Shown piece by piece: positions 7,721-13,798 of a DNA stretch of 26,213 bases. The stretch lies in contig RFKD01000049.1 of NCBI GenBank assembly GCA_003694545.1, forward strand, positions 1 through 26,213, in the 5' to 3' direction. The translations under genes and the position numbers were made by a program. Below the pieces are notes generated by a model. It did not search any database. It was not told the origin of the DNA and was given only the letters and a program-made list of their open reading frames with translations. Origin of the DNA: Candidatus Parcubacteria bacterium (lineage in GTDB: Bacteria > Patescibacteriota > Minisyncoccia > Phycocordibacterales > UBA12088). The stretch's first letter is position 1. The number at the start of each line of letters is the position of its first letter.

Positions 7721-7728
7721 TGTATACT
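7721..7728. promoter_or_regulatory. Possible divergent -10 boxes between atpB and the DUF5652 gene
   Basis: The spacer between atpB and the plus-strand gene at 7828 contains TGTATACT. It reads TATACT (7723-7728) toward the right and TATACA (complement of 7721-7726) toward the atp operon. Neither has a good -35 box at normal spacing. The element resembles the -10 boxes elsewhere in this window, but the assignment is weak. An inverted repeat (AAAGTT ... AACTTT, near 7764-7783) lies downstream on the plus side. Confidence 0.3.
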
Positions 7729-7827
7729 ACAGCTAAGAGATCCTTGTGTTCACGCAGGGGAAAGTTCCGCGTAAACTTTATTTGGAGTTATTCTATTTGA
7801 ATTTATTCGGATAACACAATTCGAAAT

Positions 7828-8145
7828 ATGGGAGACACAATCATCATAAGCAGTAACCCCTTTCCGTTTTGGGGAGGTATGCATTTTGGGATAGGCTTTA
7901 TTATCCTGATGGTATGGAGTATCGCGTGGAAAGGGTGGGCGCTGTGGCTGGCCGCCCGCCGCGGTGAAAAGTGGTGGTTCGTCGCCTTACTCGTGTTCAG
8001 CACATTGGGCATTCTTGAAATTATCTACATCTTCCTCGTTGCCAAGCGGTCCGACAAGTCGGAAGGTTCGCGAGTTTCGTCTCCTGCGGCGCCAAACAGA
8101 CAGTCTGACGAAAGCGAAAGCGTGCGAACACCCGCTTCAGAATAA
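7828..8145 (+). CDS. DUF5652 family small membrane protein
   Basis: A 105-residue protein with two membrane helices. The family core is the stretch WSIAWKGWALWLAARRGEKW followed by WFVALLVFSTLGILEIIYIF, which I recognise as DUF5652, a family seen mainly in Patescibacteria. The Trp-Lys-Gly-Trp-Ala-Leu-Trp turn and the Asn/Ser-Thr-Leu-Gly-Ile-Leu-Glu-Ile-Ile-Tyr helix are typical. The C-terminus is a polar, Ser-rich, probably unstructured tail of about 33 residues. It is a single gene on the plus strand, divergent from atpB and convergent with the Kazal gene. No Shine-Dalgarno sequence precedes the ATG. Role unknown. Confidence 0.8.
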   Translation: MGDTIIISSNPFPFWGGMHFGIGFIILMVWSIAWKGWALWLAARRGEKWWFVALLVFSTLGILEIIYIFLVAKRSDKSEGSRVSSPAAPNRQSDESESVRTPASE

Positions 8146-8220
8146 TAGGCACGCAAAGCTAAGAACTAAAAATTCTATGCTCTCTTTCCCCTCCTGTCGT
8201 CCAGAGCCCGCAACGCGCGC

Positions 8221-8772
8221 TTATTGCACCTCGGGACACTCCCCCGCGAAGCGCACCTCCACGCCTGCTGCGCGGGCCATACAAGCGTTGGAATAGGTTT
8301 TACCGTCCGTGCCACACACGGGATCCCACTGCTGCGTGCAGAAAATTGCTTCGCCTTCCTTGTTGTTCATACCTCCTTTGGTGGGATCCTTAGCATCTTG
8401 CCGGTGAGCGTCAAGGGAGCTCTGCGAAGGAACTTGTATCCCGGCAGCAGTCTCGTCGGGCCGAGGTGGTTCGAGTGGGAAGGTTTCTGCGGACCCAACG
8501 CCGCACTGTTCACATAGGGAAGCGTAATCACATCCGGAGTATGCCTCCTCAAGCGTCCGCGCAGCTTCAAGGCAAGCTTCTTTTGAAACTGAAAGCGTTT
8601 TTGGATCCTCGCACGACGGGTCAATAAGGGGACACGTCTGGCCAACATCCTTTGCGGTTGAAACGGCTGGCGCTCGTGTACGTATCGTCGCAACAACTGA
8701 TCCAATGCCGACAAGGACCACAAACAACGCCGCTATAGCCGCAAACAATTCTCTTTTCACTGGAAATTGCAT
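8221..8772 (-). CDS. Membrane-anchored protein with C-terminal Kazal domain
   Basis: A 183-residue protein. Residues 1-7 are positively charged and 8-30 hydrophobic (LFAAIAALFVVLVGIGSVVA), which is an uncleaved anchor or a signal peptide without a clear cleavage site or lipobox. A linker with six Cys follows (CPLIDPSC; CLEA; CDYASLCEQC), then a Pro/Ser-rich stretch, then a Kazal fold at about 145-179: FCTQQWDPVCGTDGKTYSNA and CMARAAGVEVRFAGEC. It has four Cys (145, 153, 164, 179), the short bacterial form without the two outer Cys of animal Kazals. Kazal domains classically inhibit serine proteases by inserting a loop. It probably faces outside the cell, where it could protect against proteases of a host or neighbours. 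That role is inferred. Confidence 0.88.
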   Translation of the reverse strand: MQFPVKRELFAAIAALFVVLVGIGSVVATIRTRAPAVSTAKDVGQTCPLIDPSCEDPKTLSVSKEACLEAARTLEEAYSGCDYASLCEQCGVGSAETFPLEPPRPDETAAGIQVPSQSSLDAHRQDAKDPTKGGMNNKEGEAIFCTQQWDPVCGTDGKTYSNACMARAAGVEVRFAGECPEVQ

Positions 8773-8842
8773 ACGCTACAAAACGATACGCCTCATACCC
8801 ATAATCATTATTTAGTAATTCACATGAAAAATAACGATGTTT

Positions 8843-8870
8843 AGGATAGCACGCATACCTAAAAGAGCAA
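8843..8870 (-). promoter_or_regulatory. Promoter of the Kazal gene
   Basis: On the minus strand TTGCTC (8865-8870) is followed after 16 bases by TATCCT (8843-8848), which is preceded by TGC, giving an extended -10 of the form TGnTATnnT. The box lies about 70 bases before the ATG at 8772. Confidence 0.5.
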
Positions 8871-8888
8871 TCTCCCTTCGAACGGATA

Positions 8889-10217
8889 TTATGCGTTATT
8901 CAGATGCAAATGCCGATCCCCCCGACCTTGCTCCAGCAATCTTTTTATAGCACTGGGCCACTTTATCAACGGGATCGTCAAAAGGAGCGTAACAACTTCA
9001 TCGCGAGGAAAACCCGGCTGAGCAAGGAGTTGTTCAAGGGCGGCGGCAGATCTCTCGACGATACTCTGGAACTCCTGTCTGAGCATTTGCTCGGCAATGC
9101 TCCTCCGTAGGCGGTCTTTCTCAGAATGGATGAGCGGTCCAAGAAAGTCATATAAAGGATTCCGCAACAGCTCAGCAACAATGCCTGTAGGCCGATCCCC
9201 TTCAGCAACTCGGGATAAAATTTCCTCTTTTGTTAGTTCCAACGCCTTTTCTCTTTCCAACCGAAAAAATTCCCTTACCAGCGGTTCCCGCTCTGCATCA
9301 TCCAGCGCAACCTCCATTCTTTTGTAAAGTTCATGCAGCAAATTCCTCTCAAAACCAAACAACCCCTCGAGGATATAGCGGCGCAAAAAACCCAGTAACC
9401 CTTTGTCAAGAACACGCCGTATTTCGGGGTGGATACGCGTTTTTGGCGTGTGCGCCGATGCCAAGATGCGATATTTCACATGATACCTTTCGTGAAGCAA
9501 CACATCCACATCATTGTCCCCGCCGCTTACATTTTGGCGTATAACTACTATATAATACAGTGGAATGCGATGATCATCATCCCAGTATACATTCCTCATA
9601 TACCCAACCAAAGGCTTACCAATGTGCCGTCGAAACTTCTCAGCGGCGGGTCCCAAACAAAAGACTTCTATCGCAACAGGCCCCACGGCGACCGTCACCC
9701 ACTCCCTGTCCGCTTCAGTAAAAACAATCTTCCCCACCAAATAGTTAAGGAGCGCGACATCGTCTGGATACCTTTCGCGGATCTTTTTTATCTGCTCCCG
9801 CATTGCTATGATTTTGCCCACGATACCTTTTGCGGTTTCGACATAACGTTGCGCAAAACCGTAATGTGACGCGAACGATTGGAGTATGCCTAACAACTCA
9901 CCGAGCGACACCTCAGGGTTTAAGGCAAGTTGTTTTTCTATTTCCAGAACGCATGCAGACCACGCTCTTGTTTGTCTTGCAAGTTTATCTTTAAACGCGC
10001 GCAGCGCTTCCTTCTTAGTTTCTCGGGGGCAAGATAGCATTTCCTTGATTTCTTCTTCCGGATCAAACACTCCAGAAAGTGGCGCCACTTGAGCGGTAAT
10101 TTCGGGGGGTATTGCATATCCCTCCGCCAGGTGCACCTTTTGCCGTTTCGAAGAGTGGTTACGCATCTGAGGATCCAGGCTCCGCTCTCTGCTCATAACA
10201 TAAAAGTTCAGCACCAT
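8889..10217 (-). CDS. Putative cytoplasmic zinc metallopeptidase-like protein (HERYH)
   Basis: A 442-residue protein from the ATG at 10217 (a TTG two codons earlier is possible, as is an ATG at 10196). No signal peptide or membrane segment is seen. The centre contains DVDVLLHERYHVKYRILA, in which HERYH (about residues 242-246) fits the HExxH zinc-binding motif. A helical region some 50 residues later (FERNLLHELYKRMEVALDD) offers Glu, His or Asp as a third ligand. The N-terminal third and the C-terminal third are mostly charged helices, possibly coiled coil. The gene follows a DUF167 gene by 30 bases. I do not recognise a named family. The motif supports a gluzincin-like peptidase, but HExxH also occurs by chance, so activity is inferred only. 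Confidence 0.7.
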   Translation of the reverse strand: MVLNFYVMSRERSLDPQMRNHSSKRQKVHLAEGYAIPPEITAQVAPLSGVFDPEEEIKEMLSCPRETKKEALRAFKDKLARQTRAWSACVLEIEKQLALNPEVSLGELLGILQSFASHYGFAQRYVETAKGIVGKIIAMREQIKKIRERYPDDVALLNYLVGKIVFTEADREWVTVAVGPVAIEVFCLGPAAEKFRRHIGKPLVGYMRNVYWDDDHRIPLYYIVVIRQNVSGGDNDVDVLLHERYHVKYRILASAHTPKTRIHPEIRRVLDKGLLGFLRRYILEGLFGFERNLLHELYKRMEVALDDAEREPLVREFFRLEREKALELTKEEILSRVAEGDRPTGIVAELLRNPLYDFLGPLIHSEKDRLRRSIAEQMLRQEFQSIVERSAAALEQLLAQPGFPRDEVVTLLLTIPLIKWPSAIKRLLEQGRGDRHLHLNNA

Positions 10218-10247
10218 CGCCAAAAAACAGCTTTCTGCGAATGTGAA

Positions 10248-10469
10248 TTAGCATACAATACGCATGACCTTCCTGCGACTTGACCCCCCGCGTTCCAGCT
10301 CAACGCACGACGGAGCAATTCCGAAAAATTTCGCAACCGCGCGGCATATCGCCTTGTTGGCTCTCCCCTTCTCGGCCGGTTCCGTAACCCACACCTTCAA
10401 CACTCCCCCTTCTTCCCGCACTACTTCTTTCCCCGCATTCGGATACGCCGTAACCTCAATATGCCGCAT
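10248..10469 (-). CDS. DUF167 (YggU-like) family protein
   Basis: A 73-residue protein matching DUF167 along its length: HIEVTAYPNAGKEVV at the start, then GVLKVWVTEPAEKGRANKAI (the family's l+V.v.apP..GkAN.aLi) and FFGIAPSCVELERGGSSRRK (usually v.i..G..sR.K.v.i). The family is small, cytoplasmic and widespread. Its molecular role is not established. The ATG at 10469 has an extended -10 box 19 bases upstream. The gene lies between tRNA-Pro-GGG (46 bases upstream) and the HERYH protein (30 bases downstream) on the same strand, so those two proteins are likely co-transcribed. Confidence 0.92.
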   Translation of the reverse strand: MRHIEVTAYPNAGKEVVREEGGVLKVWVTEPAEKGRANKAICRAVAKFFGIAPSCVELERGGSSRRKVMRIVC

Positions 10470-10488
10470 ACGGTAGAGTCAGTTGCTC

Positions 10489-10497
10489 AGGATATCA
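10489..10497 (-). promoter_or_regulatory. Extended -10 promoter of the DUF167 gene
   Basis: The minus strand reads TGATATCCT, an extended -10 (TGn plus TATCCT), ending 19 bases before the ATG at 10469. No clear -35 box. Confidence 0.5.
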
Positions 10498-10515
10498 GGC
10501 GTTTACAAAACCTTG

Positions 10516-10586
10516 TCGGGGTGCCCGGAATCGAACCGGGACTACATCCACCCCATGGATGCGTACTACCACTATACTACACCCCG
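10516..10586 (-). tRNA. tRNA-Pro (anticodon GGG)
   Basis: The minus strand folds as a full cloverleaf of 71 nt. The acceptor pairs CGGGGTG with CACCCCG, the D stem GTAT with GTAC, the anticodon stem CATCC with GGATG around loop ATGGGGT (anticodon GGG), and the T stem CCCGG with CCGGG around TTCGATT. C1-G72 and discriminator A73 are proline identity features, and the A32-U38 loop pair is typical of this isoacceptor. CCA is not encoded (CAAG follows). Confidence 0.95.
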
Positions 10587-10595
10587 CTTTACGGT

Positions 10596-10624
10596 ATTGT
10601 ACACGTTCTTTCACACTCAAGCAA
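10596..10624 (-). promoter_or_regulatory. Promoter of tRNA-Pro-GGG
   Basis: TTGCTT (complement of 10619-10624), exactly 17 bases of spacer, and TACAAT (complement of 10596-10601) lie 9 bases before the mature 5' end, so the transcript would have almost no leader. Confidence 0.6.
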
Positions 10625-10773
10625 CGAAATTATACTACAGTATGCTACCCACGCTCCCCGGTAGTTTGCTGGGTTGCCTCAGACCTTTTTTGTGAAAAAG
10701 AATTGAATACTTGAGTTTTCTTACACAACTCAAAACTATTGCCGCTTCTTTCTGATACCCTTCCAAGATACTG

Positions 10774-10844
10774 TCGGGGTGCCCGGAGTCGAACCGGGAC
10801 TACACGCACCCGAAGCGTGCGGACTACCATTATCCGACACCCCG
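10774..10844 (-). tRNA. tRNA-Pro (anticodon CGG)
   Basis: A 71-nt cloverleaf on the minus strand. The acceptor CGGGGTG/CACCCCG and T arm are nearly identical to those of the neighbouring tRNA-Pro-GGG. The D stem is GGAT/GTCC. The anticodon stem CACGC/GCGTG encloses TTCGGGT (anticodon CGG). Discriminator A73; CCA is not encoded. The near identity of the two Pro genes suggests duplication followed by change of the anticodon arm and D stem. Confidence 0.95.
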
Positions 10845-10852
10845 TTGTCCTT

Positions 10853-10858
10853 ATTATA
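10853..10858 (-). promoter_or_regulatory. -10 box of tRNA-Pro-CGG
   Basis: A consensus TATAAT on the minus strand lies 8 bases before the mature tRNA 5' end, the same spacing as at tRNA-Pro-GGG. No good -35 box is visible. Confidence 0.55.
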
Positions 10859-11131
10859 GCGCATTTCGCGATATCTCGCGACCACCACGCGCGTGAATCG
10901 CACAGCGGCGAAGTCCTCGAGAGCGCGCTGAGGCATCTCCCGCAAACGACCCAAGGAATCGAGAAACACAAAGCAAGAGCTTGCATACCAGCTAACTTAT
11001 CCTTCTTGCCCCGAGGCTCTGTAGCCACACGCGCGAGGCAGGAGGAATGAACGAAGGATAAAAGACCGACGCGGCACATCTACCCAAACCGCACCATCAC
11101 ACACAAGCAGTCCTGTTATGTGAATTGGCGG
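10859..11131. other. Intergenic stretch without a supported gene
   Basis: About 270 bases between the tRNA-Pro-CGG promoter and the promoter at 11136. Open frames on both strands are short or run through the tRNA gene, and none resembles a known family. On the minus strand one frame has a single stop in the middle (DVPRRSFILRSFLLPRACGY, then a stop, then LDSLGRLREMPQRALEDFAA), which could be a decayed gene. I cannot identify it. Confidence 0.4.
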
Positions 11132-11135
11132 AGTG

Positions 11136-11144
11136 TGGTATACT
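11136..11144 (+). promoter_or_regulatory. Extended -10 promoter of the Cys-rich protein gene
   Basis: TGGTATACT on the plus strand is an extended -10 (TGn plus TATACT) within the longer GTGTGGTATACT that recurs in this window. It is followed by the short inverted repeat TACTTAAGAAGTA at the likely start of transcription. The ATG of the next gene is about 48 bases downstream. Confidence 0.6.
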
Positions 11145-11192
11145 TAAGAAGTACAATTACCAGCCGAATTCAACCATACCCTATCGTTGCGT

Positions 11193-11366
11193 ATGACACA
11201 GCATTATGTTTGCAAGGGTTCGTGCGGTGGCGTGTCGCCGCGACCGGGCGCCTGCCAAAGCCCACAGTGCGAACAGCACGGCAAGAAGCTCGAGCCATGC
11301 GCCTGCGCTGACCCTGAGCACACCCAAAAGCTCTCCCCCACACAGGAGGGTAGGCAAGAGGCGTAA
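11193..11366 (+). CDS. 57-residue cysteine-rich putative metal-binding protein
   Basis: A small gene from the ATG at 11193 to a TAA at 11364-11366. The protein begins MTQHYVCKGSCGGVSPRPGA and continues with CQSPQCEQHGKKLEPCACA before DPEH and a polar tail. It has six Cys arranged C-x3-C-x9-C-x4-C-x9-C-x-C plus two His near the clusters, which is what a small zinc-ribbon-like fold needs. I recall proteins with the pattern YVC.G.CGGVS..PG.CQ...C..H...L..C.C.D..H as common in Patescibacteria, function unknown. The gene is a self-contained unit, with an extended -10 promoter at 11136 and a strong terminator hairpin at 11391, which supports it despite its size. There is no Shine-Dalgarno sequence and no signal peptide. 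Confidence 0.82.
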   Translation: MTQHYVCKGSCGGVSPRPGACQSPQCEQHGKKLEPCACADPEHTQKLSPTQEGRQEA

Positions 11367-11390
11367 TGTTTTTAACGGAACAAAGTAAGG

Positions 11391-11431
11391 AACCCCACCC
11401 CGCGCCGCCTTTGGCGGCGCGGGGTGGGGTT
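11391..11431. terminator. Strong bidirectional terminator hairpin
   Basis: A perfect 19-bp stem pairs 11391-11409 with 11413-11431 around a TTT loop. It is flanked by TTATC on the plus side and by TTCCTTACTTTGTT on the minus side. It lies 24 bases after the Cys-rich gene's stop and 2 bases after the stop of the convergent gene at 11434-11895, so it can end both transcripts. Confidence 0.8.
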
Positions 11432-11433
11432 TA

Positions 11434-11895
11434 TCATCCCTTCCTCTCTAAGCACCGCACAGCTCTCCCGGCGAGAAACACGGAAAGTGGAAGTAATACC
11501 ACCATTTGCGCAAGAGGCGAAAGACCCACTTCAAAGCCCGGCACCACAGGCATCGCGCTCGTGTAGCCCCACTTGCCCCACGCAAGGGCGCGATACTCCA
11601 CGAAAAGCGCAACTACGGCTCCGTAGAGCGCGAAACCCAAGAGCGTGTGCCAGCGCGTCCTCTGCACGGAAACAAGGGATCCCCCCAAAAGCGCCATGTT
11701 ACCGACGGCCAACAGAGTGAGCACCACATCCCCAACCGTCGCGCGCAACAGCAGCGGGGCGCTTGCCGTGCGCGAGATGACCACATCATACAACGACGCG
11801 TGGGCGAATTCCCACGCAAGGTGTAAGAAGAAAGAAACAACCACAAGGGCGGTAAGAAACCGCACGCTTTCCTTTGTAAGAGGGGAAAACGCCAT
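11434..11895 (-). CDS. Four-TM conserved membrane protein
   Basis: A 153-residue protein with four membrane helices: LTALVVVSFFLHLAWEFAHA, the region ATVGDVVLTLLAVGNMALLG, HTLLGFALYGAVVALFVEYR and LAQMVVLLPLSVFLAGRAV. Polar residues inside or beside the helices look functional: HLAWEFAH with His, Trp and Glu, TVGDVV with Asp, FVEYRAL with Glu and Arg, and the loop GYTSAMPVVPGFEVGLSPL. This pattern (W-E in helix 1, GD in helix 2, E-x-R in helix 3, then MP..PG...GL.P) is shared by small membrane proteins I have seen in many bacteria, but I know no proven function. The stop is TGA. It converges with the Cys-rich gene and shares its terminator. Confidence 0.75.
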   Translation of the reverse strand: MAFSPLTKESVRFLTALVVVSFFLHLAWEFAHASLYDVVISRTASAPLLLRATVGDVVLTLLAVGNMALLGGSLVSVQRTRWHTLLGFALYGAVVALFVEYRALAWGKWGYTSAMPVVPGFEVGLSPLAQMVVLLPLSVFLAGRAVRCLERKG

Positions 11896-11973
11896 AAACG
11901 CAAGACGCCGCTGAACGCTGGCAAATACCTTTCAAACAAATTACAAAAAGGCCTCAGCGAGAATTATTTTTAG

Positions 11974-12046
11974 TGGACCGTACCGGACTTGAACCGGTGA
12001 CCTCCTCCATGCCATGGAGGCGCTCTACCAGCTGAGCTAACGGCCC
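11974..12046 (-). tRNA. tRNA-Ala (anticodon GGC)
   Basis: A 73-nt cloverleaf. The acceptor GGGCCGT/ACGGTCC contains the G3-U70 wobble pair that defines alanine. The D stem is GCTC/GAGC. The anticodon stem CCTCC/GGAGG encloses ATGGCAT (anticodon GGC, with the A32-U38 pair usual for this isoacceptor). The T stem is ACCGG/CCGGT. Discriminator A73; CCA is not encoded. Confidence 0.96.
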
Positions 12047-12066
12047 ATCCCCATGCGGCTTTCGCT

Positions 12067-12075
12067 ACTATATCA
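12067..12075 (-). promoter_or_regulatory. Extended -10 promoter of tRNA-Ala-GGC
   Basis: TGATATAGT on the minus strand (TGn plus TATAGT), 20 bases before the tRNA. It lies just upstream of the divergent gene at 12154. Confidence 0.5.
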
Positions 12076-12153
12076 CATCTTACCGTGATCTTACCAGCAT
12101 TGCGCCGCGCTTTGTGCATAGCGGGAGGTGGTTTCGGCGGTATTATAAGAAAC

Positions 12154-12396
12154 ATGACTATAGAGGCGCTGCATCTCATCAGCATTATAGGATTTACGCT
12201 TGACACCTCCGGAAAAGTCCTCGTGGCATACACAACTATGCAGGTCCATTACCGCTTCTGGCAAGAGCACAAGGTAGACGAGCGGGTTTTCCGTGAGATG
12301 AGACACGAACGCCGCATCGCGATTTTAGGTATTGCGCTGATGGTGCTCGGCTTCGTACTCCAATTGCCGGCTAAGCTCAACGGCACACTTTTCTAA
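12154..12396 (+). CDS. Small two-TM membrane protein, probably leaderless mRNA
   Basis: The frame is open from 12085, but the ATG at 12154 gives the better start (MTIEALHLISIIGFTLDTSG) and an 80-residue protein. It has an N-terminal membrane helix, a charged middle (HYRFWQEHKVDERVFREMRH) and a second helix (ILGIALMVLGFVLQLPAKL). The order helix - GKVLVAYT - charged loop - ERR - helix ending in QLPAK resembles small membrane proteins common in Patescibacteria, function unknown. A TATTAT box at 12141-12146 is only 7 bases before the ATG, so transcription would start at or next to the start codon. It is divergent from tRNA-Ala-GGC. Confidence 0.68.
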   Translation: MTIEALHLISIIGFTLDTSGKVLVAYTTMQVHYRFWQEHKVDERVFREMRHERRIAILGIALMVLGFVLQLPAKLNGTLF

Positions 12397-12428
12397 ACCC
12401 TTTCGAGCGCGCTTAATTTCTTTTGGCG

Positions 12429-13636
12429 CTATCCCATCCCTTTCCGTCTGAAGGGGGTGTGTATGTTGCTTCTTCTCAAAACGCCACTCCAAGAGATTTG
12501 TTCTATCTTGTCGATAAACCCCCTGTCACTTTTGGTCGCATGACTACGGGGCATGAGTACTACATACAAGTCTTCACACTTTCGCGAAGAAAGGTCATAG
12601 GGCTAGGTCATTCAGCAAATTGCGTAATTTCGTTTTTATTGTGGCCAGAAAGTGGCTGCAACACGGGGAGTGTGGTTGCTACCTCAATGTTTTCAAGGTT
12701 TTCCAAGGTTTGCGACGCTACCTGCCCCACGATTTACCCCTTCACCATCGCGTGCACCCCCCAAAGCGCGTGCCCGTCGCTCCTTCTAGCGTCATACTTC
12801 GCCGCAGCAACACAACGCGCAAGCGATCGTGCACCCGAGCGCGCAAATGGCGTGTAGGGATATGCATATTGATAAGCGCGAAGCGCGCCGCGCCATCGCC
12901 AAACCGCGCGAGAAACGTCGCAAGTTCCCACGCGACAAAGCGCGCCGTCGATCGTTTCGGGAAGGTCTTAAAAATACGACCAATGAACCCGCACGCCCCG
13001 TTTCATCATAAGGTAGCTTGCGACAGGCAAAGCAAATCCCACAGAGAGAATACACACCGCGTCAGACGAGCTTCCCACTGGCAACCCTCCCCACGCACTT
13101 TCCCGCACCCACAGCCCAATCGCGCTGGAAAGCACCTCAATAAACAACGCATTTTGCGGATTGCGCAACGAAACACTGAGCTCTGGAGCCGCTTGGACGA
13201 CCAATCTCCCCAACCATCGCTCTACCTCACTTGAAATGCGTAGGCAGTTTTTGTCGGCGCGGCAAGCAATCACGCGAAAGGTTTTTACATTTTCGCGCGA
13301 GAAGCGGTGTTAAAGATCGCGCTTTTTGCGCGACGATCTCATCACCCGAATCTCGCGGTAAGGCAAATCCCCGCCCAAACACGGCAATACCCTGTATCCG
13401 CTCAAAACAAAAATGAAGTCGCTCCCCCCTTCCTCCGAAATCACTTCTTCCAATTCCGCGATAAGGTGAGATTCCCTGAGGGAAAGGCGCAAAATCCGCA
13501 AGCCCTCGCGCGCGAGTTACTCCCCTACTCTTTGCTGAAAAACGCGCTCGTACGCTTTGCGGTTTCCGCCTTTGAACGCAATCTCATCATAATGAAAGAC
13601 CAAACCCGGAATCACCCGCGTACCTAATTGCGTCAT
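12429..13636 (-). pseudogene. thiI: Decayed thiI (tRNA 4-thiouridine synthetase)
   Basis: Reading the minus strand from the ATG at 13636 gives the ThiI order of domains in broken frames. The N-terminal domain has YDEIAFKGGNRKAYE and ends at a TAA (13517-13519). In the same frame DLPYREIRVM follows, then a second TAA (13310-13312). The THUMP core TFRVIACRADK and NPQNALFIEV come next, then the linker GGLPVGSS and YLMMKRGVRV, ended by TAA at 12968. After a frameshift come LARFGDGAARF and LRVVLLRRSM. A second shift near the six-C run at 12757-12762 leads to a TAA in place of the Glu of the VTGES motif, then GQVASQTLENLENI. A third frame gives MPRSHATKS to a TAG at 12429. The PP-loop motif SGGIDSP, needed for ATP, is SVGFALP (13025-13045). 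With several stops, several shifts and a lost active site, it is not functional. Plus-strand open frames here are shadows. Confidence 0.9.
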
Positions 13637-13687
13637 AGGATGCAATGCCAAAAAAGAAAAAGGATTGCCCGCGCGATAACCTCGTGT

Positions 13688-13763
13688 TGGTGGACCCGAG
13701 CGGATTCGAACCGCTGGCCTCCGGTGTGCAAAACCGGCGCTCTACCAACTGAGCTACGGGCCC
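13688..13763 (-). tRNA. tRNA-Ala (anticodon TGC), CCA encoded
   Basis: A 76-nt cloverleaf including an encoded CCA. The acceptor GGGCCCG/CGGGTCC has the alanine G3-U70 pair. The anticodon stem CCGGT/ACCGG encloses TTTGCAC (anticodon TGC). The D arm GCTC/GAGC and T stem GCGGT.../...CCGC fit. A TATAGT box (complement of 13773-13778) lies 9 bases before the 5' end. Confidence 0.96.
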
Positions 13764-13798
13764 TTTGGGGCTACTATACCGAAAATTACTCTTTTACG

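Noticed and set aside
10645..11079. A 144-residue minus-strand open frame
   Set aside because: It reads straight through tRNA-Pro-CGG, and no part resembles a known protein.
11145..11431. A possible structured non-coding RNA from promoter to terminator
   Set aside because: No RNase P, tmRNA, SRP or 6S core motif is present, and the 57-residue Cys-rich frame explains the region better.
12423..13234. Two long plus-strand open frames (144 and 204 residues)
   Set aside because: They lie opposite the thiI pseudogene, have arginine/proline-rich compositions typical of antisense frames and resemble no family.
13310..13501. A separate 63-residue minus-strand gene
   Set aside because: It is a piece of the thiI pseudogene between two in-frame TAA stops.
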